A stretch of DNA of 64,000 nt from NCBI RefSeq assembly GCF_017874715.1, contig NZ_JAGGLR010000019.1, forward strand, positions 62,001 to 126,000, read 5' to 3'. The notes beneath the pieces are model-generated. The model worked only from the letters and a program-made list of their open reading frames with translations. It was not told the DNA's origin and did not search any database. The stretch's first letter is position 1; each line of letters opens with the position of its first letter. Made by a program: the position numbers and the translations under genes. Below, piece by piece: positions 34,238 through 42,956 of this stretch. Origin of the DNA: Streptomyces iranensis (lineage in GTDB: Bacteria; Actinomycetota; Actinomycetes; Streptomycetales; Streptomycetaceae).

Positions 34238-36676
34238 ATGGCGGGGCCTCTCACCCCTCATCAGCTGGACCTCACCCCAACCCTGGCCGCCGCAGAGCTG
34301 ACCGACGACAACCGTGTGATCGTGCTGGTGATCGCCGCCGTCGCGATCGCGGCGCTCGCGGTCGCGGTGGTGCTGGTACGACAAGTCCTCGCGGCCGGCG
34401 AGGGCACGGACAGTATGAAGAAGATCGCCGAAGCCGTTCAGGAAGGCGCCAATGCCTATCTGGCCCGGCAGCTGCGCACCCTCGGTGGATTCGCCGTGGT
34501 GGTGTTCTTCCTGCTCATGCTGTTGCCGGCGGACGACTGGCCGCAGCGCATCGGGCGTTCGGTGTTCTTTCTGATCGGTGCGGCATTCTCGGCGGCGACC
34601 GGCTATATCGGGATGTGGCTCGCGGTGCGCAGCAATGTGCGCGTCGCCGCCGCCGCCCGTGAGGCCACCCCCGAGCCCCCCACCACACCCGTCAATGGCG
34701 ATTCGGCCGCTTCCTCGCCCGGTAAGCCGAGCGTGGATCTCACGGCCGTCTCGCACAAGGCAATGAAGATCGCATTCCGCACCGGCGGTGTGGTGGGCAT
34801 GTTCACCGTGGGCCTCGGACTGCTGGGCGCCTCCTGTGTGGTGCTGGTCTACGCGGCCGACGCGCCCAAGGTGCTGGAGGGCTTCGGCCTCGGCGCCGCG
34901 CTGATCGCGATGTTCATGAGGGTCGGCGGTGGCATCTTCACCAAGGCCGCCGACGTCGGCGCCGACCTTGTCGGCAAGGTCGAGAAGGGCATCCCCGAGG
35001 ACGACCCGCGCAACGCCGCGACCATCGCGGACAACGTTGGCGACAACGTCGGGGACTGCGCCGGTATGGCCGCCGACCTCTTCGAGTCGTACGCCGTCAC
35101 CCTGGTGGCCGCGCTGATCCTCGGCAAGGCGGCCTTCGGCGACTCCGGGCTGGCCTTCCCGCTGCTCGTCCCGGCCATCGGCGTGGTCACCGCCATGATC
35201 GGGATCTTCGCCGTGGCCCCGCGCCGCTCCGACCGCAGCGGGATGAGCGCCATCAACCGGGGCTTCTTCCTCTCCGCCCTGATCTCGATGGCACTGGTGG
35301 CGATCGCCGTCTTCGCCTATCTGCCGTCCAGCTACGCGGATCTCGACGGCGTCACCAACCGCGAGATCCTCGGCCACAGCGGTGACCCGCGGGTGCTCGC
35401 GCTCGTCGCGGTCGCCGTCGGCATCGTGCTGGCCGCGCTCATCCAGCAGCTCACGGGCTACTTCACCGAGACCACCCGGCGCCCGGTGCGGGACGTCGGC
35501 AAGACCTCGCTGACCGGCCCGGCCACGGTGGTGCTCTCCGGTATCTCGCTGGGGCTGGAGTCCGCCGTCTACTCGGCGGTGCTGATCGGGCTGAGCGTCT
35601 ACGGCGCGTTCCTGCTCGGCGGCACTTCGATCATGCTGGCGCTGTTCGCCGTGGCGCTCGCCGGTACCGGTCTGCTCACCACGGTCGGCGTGATCGTCGC
35701 CATGGACACCTTCGGCCCGGTCTCCGACAACGCCCAGGGCATCGCCGAGATGTCCGGCGATGTCGAGGGCGCGGGCGCGCAGGTGCTCACCGACCTGGAC
35801 GCGGTCGGCAACACCACCAAGGCGATCACCAAGGGCATCGCCATCGCGACGGCGGTGCTCGCGGCGGCCGCGCTCTTCGGCTCGTACCGCGACGCCATCG
35901 CCGAGGCGGTGAGCGACGTGCACACCTCCGTGGCCGGGGAGATGAATCTGAACCTGGACATCTCGCAGCCCAACAACCTCGTGGGCCTCGTCCTCGGCGC
36001 CGCCGTCGTCTTCCTCTTCTCCGGGCTGGCGATCAACGCGGTGTCGCGGTCGGCCGGTGCGGTGGTCTTCGAGGTGCGGCGGCAGTTCCGCGAGAAGCCC
36101 GGGATCATGGACTACAGCGAGACGCCGGAGTACGGCCGAGTCGTCGACATCTGCACCAAGGACGCGCTGCGCGAGCTGGCCACACCGGGTCTGCTCGCCG
36201 TCATGGCGCCGATCGCCGTCGGCTTCACCTTCGGGGTCGGCGCGCTCGGCTCCTTCCTGGCGGGCGCGATCGGCACCGGCACGCTGATGGCCGTCTTCCT
36301 CGCCAACTCCGGCGGCGCCTGGGACAACGCCAAGAAGCTGGTCGAGGACGGTCACCACGGCGGCAAGGGGAGCGAGGCCCATGCCGCGACGGTGATCGGC
36401 GACACGGTCGGGGATCCCTTCAAGGACACCGCCGGTCCCGCGATCAATCCGCTGCTGAAGGTGATGAACCTGGTGGCGCTGCTGATCGCCCCCGCGGTGG
36501 TCAAGTTCTCCTACGGGGACGACGCCAGCCCGGGGCTGCGTGCGGCCGTCGCGGTGATCGCCGTCGTGATCATCGTGACCGCCGTCTACATCTCCAAGCG
36601 GCGCGGAATCGTCGTAGGTGACGAAGACAACTCCGAGCGCGTGGCGAAGTCAGCCGACGCGGCGGTGGTGTCCTAG
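34238..36676 (+). CDS. hppA: K+-independent proton-pumping membrane pyrophosphatase
   Basis: An 812-residue integral membrane enzyme with about 16 helices coupling PPi hydrolysis to H+ export. Catalytic motif DVGADLVGKVEKGIPEDDPRN, NVGDNVGDCAGMAADLFESY, and the C-terminal DTVGDPFKDTAGPAINPL are intact. The GNTTKAITKG segment has lysine where K+-dependent enzymes have alanine, so this is the K+-independent H+ type. AAGGAGG precedes the ATG at 34238. A loop near residues 145-165 is Pro/Ser-rich. Monocistronic by position. Confidence 0.96.
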   Translation: MAGPLTPHQLDLTPTLAAAELTDDNRVIVLVIAAVAIAALAVAVVLVRQVLAAGEGTDSMKKIAEAVQEGANAYLARQLRTLGGFAVVVFFLLMLLPADDWPQRIGRSVFFLIGAAFSAATGYIGMWLAVRSNVRVAAAAREATPEPPTTPVNGDSAASSPGKPSVDLTAVSHKAMKIAFRTGGVVGMFTVGLGLLGASCVVLVYAADAPKVLEGFGLGAALIAMFMRVGGGIFTKAADVGADLVGKVEKGIPEDDPRNAATIADNVGDNVGDCAGMAADLFESYAVTLVAALILGKAAFGDSGLAFPLLVPAIGVVTAMIGIFAVAPRRSDRSGMSAINRGFFLSALISMALVAIAVFAYLPSSYADLDGVTNREILGHSGDPRVLALVAVAVGIVLAALIQQLTGYFTETTRRPVRDVGKTSLTGPATVVLSGISLGLESAVYSAVLIGLSVYGAFLLGGTSIMLALFAVALAGTGLLTTVGVIVAMDTFGPVSDNAQGIAEMSGDVEGAGAQVLTDLDAVGNTTKAITKGIAIATAVLAAAALFGSYRDAIAEAVSDVHTSVAGEMNLNLDISQPNNLVGLVLGAAVVFLFSGLAINAVSRSAGAVVFEVRRQFREKPGIMDYSETPEYGRVVDICTKDALRELATPGLLAVMAPIAVGFTFGVGALGSFLAGAIGTGTLMAVFLANSGGAWDNAKKLVEDGHHGGKGSEAHAATVIGDTVGDPFKDTAGPAINPLLKVMNLVALLIAPAVVKFSYGDDASPGLRAAVAVIAVVIIVTAVYISKRRGIVVGDEDNSERVAKSADAAVVS

Positions 36677-36720
36677 CCCGGAAGGGGTCAGGGGGCCGGG
36701 AGAGCCCCCGCGACATGCGG

Positions 36721-36754
36721 GCGGGCGGTGTGCGACGGCACATCGTCCGCCCGC
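36721..36754 (+). terminator. Hairpin after hppA
   Basis: GCGGGCGG pairs with CCGCCCGC and TGTGC with GCACA, with a small bulge. A smaller hairpin GGGGGC/GCCCCC at 36691-36709 precedes it. Confidence 0.6.
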
Positions 36755-36913
36755 TTCCCTGTCCGCGGTGCGCCATCCGCTCGATGAGGCCATGTCCACA
36801 ATGAGCGTGGTGCAAATGCTCTCAAAAATGTTTATACGGGACGCTCTTCCGGTGGGCTTGGCCGGATGGACGTGTATGTTCCGGGGCCGAGAGCCATGGA
36901 AGGGACCAATCCG

Positions 36914-37486
36914 GTGAACAAGAAGCTTGTGGCTGCACTGTCCGGCGGTGCGGCACTCGTACTGGCGCTGACAGGCTGCGGGGGCGGCGACGACGACAAG
37001 AAGGTCAACGACTGGGCCAAGTCGGTCTGTGACGAGGTGCAGCCTCAGCTGAAGAAGATCCAGGGCGCCAACACCGCGATCCAGGGTGCCGCCGACGAGC
37101 AGGACTCCAAGAAGCTGCAGCAGACCGACTCCAAGGCGTTCCAGGAGATCTCCGAGTCCTACGGGGCCCTCGCCAAGGCCGTGAACAAGGCGGGCCCGCC
37201 GCCCGTGGACAACGGCGACAAGACTCAGAAGCAGGCGGTCAAGGAGCTCAACGCCACCTCGGGGTCGTACACGAAGCTGAAGTCGGCCATCGACAAGCTG
37301 GACACCTCGGACAAGTCCAAGTTCGCCCAGGGGCTCGCGGGCGTCGCCGATGAGCTCGACAAGCTCAGCAAGTCGGGTGACCAGGCCCTGCAGAAGCTCC
37401 AGGAGGGCAAGGTCGGCTCGGCGATGGCCAAGCAGCCCGGCTGCCAGAAGCCGAAGACGGCCGGCGGCGCCACGACGCAGTCGTAG
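36914..37486 (+). CDS. Small lipoprotein of unknown function
   Basis: A 190-residue exported lipoprotein. Signal peptide VNKKLVAALSGGAALVLALTGC with lipobox LTGC. The mature part is lysine-, glutamine- and serine-rich, predicted helical with heptad-like spacing (AKSVCDEVQPQLKKIQGANTA), and has two cysteines besides the lipid-attached one. The GTG at 36914 is chosen because GAAGGGA lies 8-9 nt upstream and it begins a clean signal peptide. An upstream TTTATACGGGA patch may be the promoter. Function not recognised. Confidence 0.82.
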   Translation: MNKKLVAALSGGAALVLALTGCGGGDDDKKVNDWAKSVCDEVQPQLKKIQGANTAIQGAADEQDSKKLQQTDSKAFQEISESYGALAKAVNKAGPPPVDNGDKTQKQAVKELNATSGSYTKLKSAIDKLDTSDKSKFAQGLAGVADELDKLSKSGDQALQKLQEGKVGSAMAKQPGCQKPKTAGGATTQS

Positions 37487-37501
37487 CCGGCCCTCGCTGG
37501 T

Positions 37502-37546
37502 CCTCGTAGCCCTCGTAGCCCTCGTAGCCCTCGTAGCCCTCGTAGT
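37502..37546. repeat. 9-bp tandem repeat, 5 copies
   Basis: CCTCGTAGC repeated head to tail just after the lipoprotein gene, in a frame-keeping period. Confidence 0.9.
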
Positions 37547-37556
37547 CCTCACAGGC

Positions 37557-37599
37557 CTCCCGGGCGGTTCCCGTAGTCCTTACGTGGACCGCCCGGGAG
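37557..37599 (+). terminator. Hairpin after the lipoprotein gene
   Basis: CTCCCGGGCGGT pairs with ACCGCCCGGGAG (12-bp perfect arms), with an inner CGTA/TACG pairing in the loop. Confidence 0.75.
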
Positions 37600-37732
37600 T
37601 TCTCGCGCCAGGGGGCCAACGCCGCCCTCTGACGCACCCTTTGTCGGCCCGTCACCCGGGTCGGCGCGGGCGATGTCGTCCCGATGCCGACTGCCGTCGC
37701 CCGCTGTCGGCGGTTGCCCCGACAATGGGGGC

Positions 37733-39307
37733 GTGAGTACGCACCAGCCCTCGTTCCGCCTTCCCACCGCCGACCCCGAGCGCACCGCCCGCCTGCGCGA
37801 GGCGCTGTCGGCCGCCTCCTTCACCGCCGACGGTCTGCTGGACCTGTTCGGCCCGTCCGCCTACACGGCCCTGGCGCGCGGGGAGACCGTCCCGGCGCTG
37901 CGCGCCACCCGGAGCGGGAGCGGCCCGCTGGAGACCCTGGTGCGGCTCTTCCTGTTGCAGTGCCCCGTGGCGTACGGGCGGGCGGCCGCGGCCCTCCCGG
38001 TCGAGGACTGCCTCGCCGACGGCTGGCTGGTGCGCGAGGGCGACGAGGTGCGCGCGAGTGTGGACGTGCGGCCTTACGGCGGGCCCGAGGGCCAGGACTG
38101 GTGGATCGTCTCCGACCTGGGCTGCGCGGTCGGCGGCGCGGCGGGGATCGGTGGGCCGGGCGGGGCGCGCGGCCGTGAGGACCGTTCCCGGCTCGTCCTC
38201 GGGGTCGGCGGAGCGTCCACCACGCTCGCAGGTCTCACCGTCCCCGCGCCCGTGGACCGGGTCCTCGACCTCGGCACCGGTTCCGGCATCCAGGCGCTGT
38301 ACGCGGGCCGCCACGCCTCCCGCGTGACCGCCACGGACCGCAATCCGCGCGCCCTGGCCATCGCCCGGCTGACCCTCGCCCTGTCCGGTGCGCCGGAGCC
38401 GGATCTGCGGGAGGGGTCGCTGTTCGAGCCGGTCCGGGACGAGACGTACGACCTGATCGTCTCCAACCCGCCCTTTGTGATCTCCCCGCGCTCCCCGGAG
38501 GGCAGCGAGCTGGTCTACCGGGAGGGCGGGATGTCCGGGGACGATCTGTGCCGCACCCTCGTCCAGCGGTCCGCCGGGCATCTCGCCGACGGCGGCTGGT
38601 GTCAGCTGCTCGCGAACTGGCAGCACGTCGAGGGCGAGGACTGGCGCGAGCGGCTGGCCTCCTGGGTCCCGCCCGGCTGTGACGCGTGGATCGTGCAGCG
38701 CGAGGTGCAGGACGTCACCCAGTACGCCGAGCTGTGGCTGCGCGACGCCGGTGAGCACCTGGCCGGCCCCGAGGCGTACGCGGCGCGTTACGACGCGTGG
38801 CTGGACGAGTTCGAGGCGCGGAAGACCACGGCCGTCGGCTTCGGCTGGATCACCCTGCGCAAGTCCGGTGCCGACCGGCCCTCGGTGACCGTGGAGGAGT
38901 GGCCCCATCCGGTCGAGCAGCCGCTGGGGGCCGAGATCATGGCCCACTTCGACCGGCAGGACTTCCTGCGCACGCATGACGACGCGGCGCTGCTGACCGC
39001 CCGCTTCCGGCTGGCCGACGACGTCGTCCAGGAACAGGTGGGTCCGCCCGGGGCCGAGGACCCCGAGCATGTGGTGCTCAGGCAGCACCGGGGGATGCGG
39101 CGCGCGACGAAGGTGGACACGGTCGGGGCGGGCTTCGCGGGTGTGTGCGACGGCACACTGAGCGCGGGCCGGATCCTGGACGCCATCGCCCAGTTGCTCG
39201 GTGAGGATCCGGTGGTGCTGCGCGACCGCACCCCGGAGTCGATCCGGCTCCTGGTCGAGCAGGGCTTTCTGCGAGCGGGGGGCGACGACGGCATAGAGAT
39301 GTCATGA
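37733..39307 (+). CDS. SAM-dependent methyltransferase (small-domain fusion, N5-Gln/rRNA type)
   Basis: A 524-residue protein. The N-terminal domain (about 1-170) precedes a Rossmann methyltransferase with VLDLGTGSGIQALYAG (motif I), acidic loop TATDRNPRALAIARL and the active-site tetrapeptide in IVSNPPFVIS. NPPF-type enzymes methylate glutamine amides or nucleobase amines. The C-terminal about 200 residues are an extra helical domain. GTG at 37733 is the first good start; a longer frame upstream lacks conservation. The stop lies inside a 20-bp direct duplication. Confidence 0.86.
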   Translation: MSTHQPSFRLPTADPERTARLREALSAASFTADGLLDLFGPSAYTALARGETVPALRATRSGSGPLETLVRLFLLQCPVAYGRAAAALPVEDCLADGWLVREGDEVRASVDVRPYGGPEGQDWWIVSDLGCAVGGAAGIGGPGGARGREDRSRLVLGVGGASTTLAGLTVPAPVDRVLDLGTGSGIQALYAGRHASRVTATDRNPRALAIARLTLALSGAPEPDLREGSLFEPVRDETYDLIVSNPPFVISPRSPEGSELVYREGGMSGDDLCRTLVQRSAGHLADGGWCQLLANWQHVEGEDWRERLASWVPPGCDAWIVQREVQDVTQYAELWLRDAGEHLAGPEAYAARYDAWLDEFEARKTTAVGFGWITLRKSGADRPSVTVEEWPHPVEQPLGAEIMAHFDRQDFLRTHDDAALLTARFRLADDVVQEQVGPPGAEDPEHVVLRQHRGMRRATKVDTVGAGFAGVCDGTLSAGRILDAIAQLLGEDPVVLRDRTPESIRLLVEQGFLRAGGDDGIEMS

Positions 39308-39328
39308 CGGGCATAGAGATGTCATGAA
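39289..39328. repeat. 20-bp duplication spanning the methyltransferase stop codon
   Basis: GGCATAGAGATGTCATGA occurs twice, 20 bp apart. The first copy holds the stop codon. A third partial copy follows. Confidence 0.75.
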
Positions 39329-39420
39329 GGCATAGGGACGCCACGACCGCCGTAGGGGCCGGATGGGAACGCGCCGCGCGTGTCCTGGGGGCGTACGCCG
39401 GTGGTACAGCGCCCTCTATC

Positions 39421-39456
39421 GCGCCCCCGTATGGCAGGAAGCTGTCGCGGGGGCGC
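39421..39456 (+). terminator. Hairpin after the methyltransferase gene
   Basis: GCGCCCCCG pairs with CGGGGGCGC across an 18-nt loop, about 115 bp after the stop. Confidence 0.55.
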
Positions 39457-39578
39457 CGGAGGGGCCGCCCCGGGGCGGGGTGCGGACGGGGCCCGGCGAG
39501 GCGACGCGCGCGCGAGGCGACGCCCGCTGTTCACCCGGGGTTCGCGCCCACGCCTCCCGCGCGTGCCACGCTCCCGCC

Positions 39579-39776
39579 ATGGAGAGCGGACCTGCGATCT
39601 TCGCCGGAACGGCATTCGTGTTGTTCGGCGCCGCGCTGCTGCTGTGGACGGCGGCGCGCCTGAGGCTGCGTGTGCCGGTCGCACACGGTGTGAGTCCTGT
39701 CGCTTCCGCGGTGCTCTCCCTTCTCTTCGGCATCGCCGCGCTGAGCGGCGGAATCTGGTGTCTGGGTTACGCCTGA
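39579..39776 (+). CDS. Small two-helix membrane protein
   Basis: 65 residues: two hydrophobic helices (AIFAGTAFVLFGAALLLWTAARL and ASAVLSLLFGIAALSGGIWCL) joined by a basic loop. Start at the ATG at 39579; an in-frame upstream extension is arginine-rich and not membrane-like. Small hydrophobic genes at this position upstream of topA are common in Streptomyces. Function unknown. Confidence 0.7.
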   Translation: MESGPAIFAGTAFVLFGAALLLWTAARLRLRVPVAHGVSPVASAVLSLLFGIAALSGGIWCLGYA

Positions 39777-39985
39777 CAGGGCCTTCCACGCTGCCTCGTG
39801 CCGGTCCGGGCGGCAGACAGGACGGTTGTCGGGTTACCGTTCGAGTGGCGTTGCGGGCTTTTTCCGTTTGACACGGGGGCGGGATGTACCGTCACACTCC
39901 GCAGCGTCACCGTAGAGGGAGGCCGTGAGCGTTACCTACGCGGCACTGCCCGTTCACCGAGAGTCGACCGGAGAGAAGAGCGAAG

Positions 39986-42835
39986 TTGTCCCCGACCACC
40001 AGCGAGACCGCGCAGGGCGGCCGCCGACTCGTCATCGTCGAGTCGCCTGCCAAGGCGAAGACGATCAAGGGCTACCTCGGTCCGGGCTACGTGGTCGAGG
40101 CCAGCGTCGGGCACATCCGGGACCTGCCGAACGGTGCGGCCGAGGTTCCCGACAAGTACACCGGCGAGGTCCGGCGCCTCGGCGTGGATGTCGAGCACGA
40201 CTTCCAGCCCGTCTATGTGGTCAACGCTGACAAGAAGAGCCAGGTCAAGAAGCTCAAGGAGCTGCTCGCCGACTCCGACGAGCTCTTCCTGGCCACCGAT
40301 GAGGACCGTGAGGGCGAGGCCATCGCCTGGCACCTCCAGGAGGTGCTCAAGCCCAAGGTCCCGGTGCGCCGGATGGTCTTCCACGAGATCACCAAGGACG
40401 CCATCCGGGCCGCCGTGGCCAACCCGCGCGAGCTGAACCAGCGCCTGGTCGACGCCCAGGAGACCCGCCGTATCCTCGACCGCCTCTACGGCTACGAGGT
40501 CTCGCCGGTCCTGTGGAAGAAGGTCATGCGCGGCCTGTCGGCTGGCCGGGTCCAGTCGGTCGCCACCCGTCTCGTCGTCGAGCGGGAGCGCGATCGCATC
40601 GCCTTCCGCTCCGCCGAGTACTGGGACCTCACCGGGACCTTCGCCACCGGCCGGGCGGGTGACGTCAGCGACCCCGGCACCTTCGGTGCCCGCCTTACGG
40701 CCGTCAACGGCCTTCGGGTCGCCCAGGGGCGCGATTTCACCTCGCTCGGGCAGCTCAAGGACGGCCTCAACGTCCTCCACCTGGACGAGGCGGGCGCCCG
40801 CTCGCTGGCCGCGGCCCTCGCCGACACCGCCTTCACGGTGCGCTCGGTCGAGTCCAAGCCGTACCGCCGCTCGCCGTACGCGCCGTTCCGCACCACGACC
40901 CTGCAGCAGGAGGCCAGCCGCAAGCTGGGCTTCGGTGCCAAGGCCACCATGCAGGTCGCGCAGAAGCTGTACGAAAACGGCTACATCACCTATATGCGTA
41001 CGGACTCCACCGTCCTGTCGGACACGGCGGTGGCGGCGGCTCGGGCGCAGGTCACCCAGCTGTACGGGGCCGACTACCTGCCCGACAAGCCGCGCACCTA
41101 CGCGGGCAAGGTCAAGAACGCCCAGGAGGCGCACGAGGCCATCCGCCCCTCGGGAGACCGTTTCCGCACCCCGGCGGAGACCGGCCTCACCGGCGACCAG
41201 TTCCGGCTCTATGAGCTGATCTGGAAGCGGACCGTCGCCTCCCAGATGAAGGACGCGGTCGGCAACTCGGTCACCGTCAAGATCGGCGGGCAGGCGAGCG
41301 ACGGCCGGGACGCCGAGTTCTCCGCCTCCGGTAAGACGATCACCTTCCACGGCTTCATGAAGGCCTATGTGGAGGGCGCCGACGACCCGAACGCCGAGCT
41401 CGACGACCGCGAGCGCCGGCTGCCGCAGGTCACCGAGGGCGACCGGCTCACCGCCGAGGAGATCACCGCCGACGGCCACGCGACCAAGCCCCCGGCCCGC
41501 TACACCGAGGCGTCGCTGGTCAAGGAGCTGGAAGAGCGCGAGATCGGCCGCCCGTCGACCTACGCCACGATCCTGGGCACCATCCTCGACCGCGGCTACG
41601 TCTTCAAGAAGGGCACCGCGCTCGTGCCCTCCTTCCTGAGCTTCGCCGTGGTCAACCTGCTGGAGAAGCACTTCGGCCGGCTGGTCGACTACGACTTCAC
41701 CGCCAAGATGGAGGACGACCTCGACCGCATCGCGCGCGGCGAGGCCGAGGCAGTGCCGTGGCTGAAGCGCTTCTACTTCGGCGAGGGCGCCCAGGCCGGT
41801 GCCGCCGAGGCCGGGAACGGCGACGGCGACCACCTCGGCGGCCTCAAGGAGCTGGTCACCGACCTGGGCGCGATCGACGCCCGGGAGATCTCGTCCTTCC
41901 CCGTGGGCGACGGCATCGTGCTGCGCGTCGGCCGCTACGGGCCGTACGTGGAGCGTCCCTCGGAGGTCGAGGGCGGTACCGGCCAGCGCGCCGACGTTCC
42001 CGACGACCTGCCGCCGGACGAGCTGACCGTGGAGCTCGCGGAGGAGCTGCTCGCCAAGCCGAGCGGTGAGTTCGAGCTGGGTTCCGACCCCGAGACCGGG
42101 CGCATGATCGTCGCCAAGGACGGCCGCTACGGCCCGTACGTCACCGAGGTGCTCCCCGAGGACACCCCCAAGAGCGGTAAGAACGCCATCAAGCCGCGCA
42201 CGGCCTCCCTGCTGAAGTCGATGTCCCTGGACACGGTGACCCTGGAGGACGCGCTCAAACTGATGTCGCTGCCGCGTGTGGTCGGCATCGACCCCGAGGG
42301 CGTGGAGATCACCGCGCAGAACGGCCGCTACGGCCCGTACCTGAAGAAGGGCACGGACTCGCGGTCGCTGGAGACCGAGGAGCAGCTCTTCGCCATCACG
42401 CTCGAGCAGGCGCTGGCGATCTACGCCCAGCCCAAGCAGCGTGGCCGGGCCGCGGCCAAGCCGCCGCTGAAGGAGCTGGGCACCGACCCGGTCAGCGAGC
42501 GGCCCGTGGTGGTCAAGGACGGCCGCTTCGGTCCGTACGTCACGGACGGCGAGACCAACGCGACGCTGCGCCGTGACGACGACGTGGAGACCATCACGCC
42601 CGAGCGCGGCTTCGAGCTGCTCGCCGAGAAGCGCGCCAAGGGCCCGGCCAAGAAGACCGCCAAGAAGACGGCGGCGAAGAAGACCGCGGCCAAGAAGACG
42701 ACGGCGAAGAAGACGGCCGCCAAGAAGACCGCGGCGACGAAGACGGCCGCTAAGAAGACGACCGCCAAGACTGCCGCCAAGAAGACGGCGGCCAAGAAGA
42801 CGGCGGCCGAGAGATCGTCGGCCAACGCCGAGTAG
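39986..42835 (+). CDS. topA: DNA topoisomerase I
   Basis: A 949-residue type IA topoisomerase relaxing negative supercoils. Toprim domain VIVESPAKAKTIKGYLG and LATDEDREGEAIAWHL (acidic triad). Active-site tyrosine in NGYITYMRTDS. The C-terminus lacks zinc fingers and has repeated Gly-Arg-Tyr/Phe-Gly-Pro-Tyr-Val domains, then a tail of about 60 residues of alternating KK and A/T, which in Streptomyces TopA raises processivity. Only a TTG at 39986 is available as start: an in-frame stop lies at 39926 and no ATG/GTG intervenes. An overlapping upstream ORF is discussed in the findings. Confidence 0.97.
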   Translation: MSPTTSETAQGGRRLVIVESPAKAKTIKGYLGPGYVVEASVGHIRDLPNGAAEVPDKYTGEVRRLGVDVEHDFQPVYVVNADKKSQVKKLKELLADSDELFLATDEDREGEAIAWHLQEVLKPKVPVRRMVFHEITKDAIRAAVANPRELNQRLVDAQETRRILDRLYGYEVSPVLWKKVMRGLSAGRVQSVATRLVVERERDRIAFRSAEYWDLTGTFATGRAGDVSDPGTFGARLTAVNGLRVAQGRDFTSLGQLKDGLNVLHLDEAGARSLAAALADTAFTVRSVESKPYRRSPYAPFRTTTLQQEASRKLGFGAKATMQVAQKLYENGYITYMRTDSTVLSDTAVAAARAQVTQLYGADYLPDKPRTYAGKVKNAQEAHEAIRPSGDRFRTPAETGLTGDQFRLYELIWKRTVASQMKDAVGNSVTVKIGGQASDGRDAEFSASGKTITFHGFMKAYVEGADDPNAELDDRERRLPQVTEGDRLTAEEITADGHATKPPARYTEASLVKELEEREIGRPSTYATILGTILDRGYVFKKGTALVPSFLSFAVVNLLEKHFGRLVDYDFTAKMEDDLDRIARGEAEAVPWLKRFYFGEGAQAGAAEAGNGDGDHLGGLKELVTDLGAIDAREISSFPVGDGIVLRVGRYGPYVERPSEVEGGTGQRADVPDDLPPDELTVELAEELLAKPSGEFELGSDPETGRMIVAKDGRYGPYVTEVLPEDTPKSGKNAIKPRTASLLKSMSLDTVTLEDALKLMSLPRVVGIDPEGVEITAQNGRYGPYLKKGTDSRSLETEEQLFAITLEQALAIYAQPKQRGRAAAKPPLKELGTDPVSERPVVVKDGRFGPYVTDGETNATLRRDDDVETITPERGFELLAEKRAKGPAKKTAKKTAAKKTAAKKTTAKKTAAKKTAATKTAAKKTTAKTAAKKTAAKKTAAERSSANAE

Positions 42836-42956
42836 CCGGCCGACGGCGGGCGGGAAAGCGGAGGAAGGCGGAGCAATCCGCACGCCATCCACGGCTCACC
42901 GCCCGTTTGTTCGGCCGGGGGGCCGTCGATTCATGCGATCCGGATAGGCTGGCGGG

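Noticed and set aside
34019..36382. Minus-strand open frame of 787 codons over hppA
   Set aside because: Histidine/aspartate-rich reverse complement of a membrane protein gene; no start signal or domain.
39868..39892. Housekeeping promoter of topA (TTGACA at 39868)
   Set aside because: The -35-like hexamer is good, but no acceptable -10 lies 16-19 bp downstream; the nearest TAxxxT is only 13 bp away.
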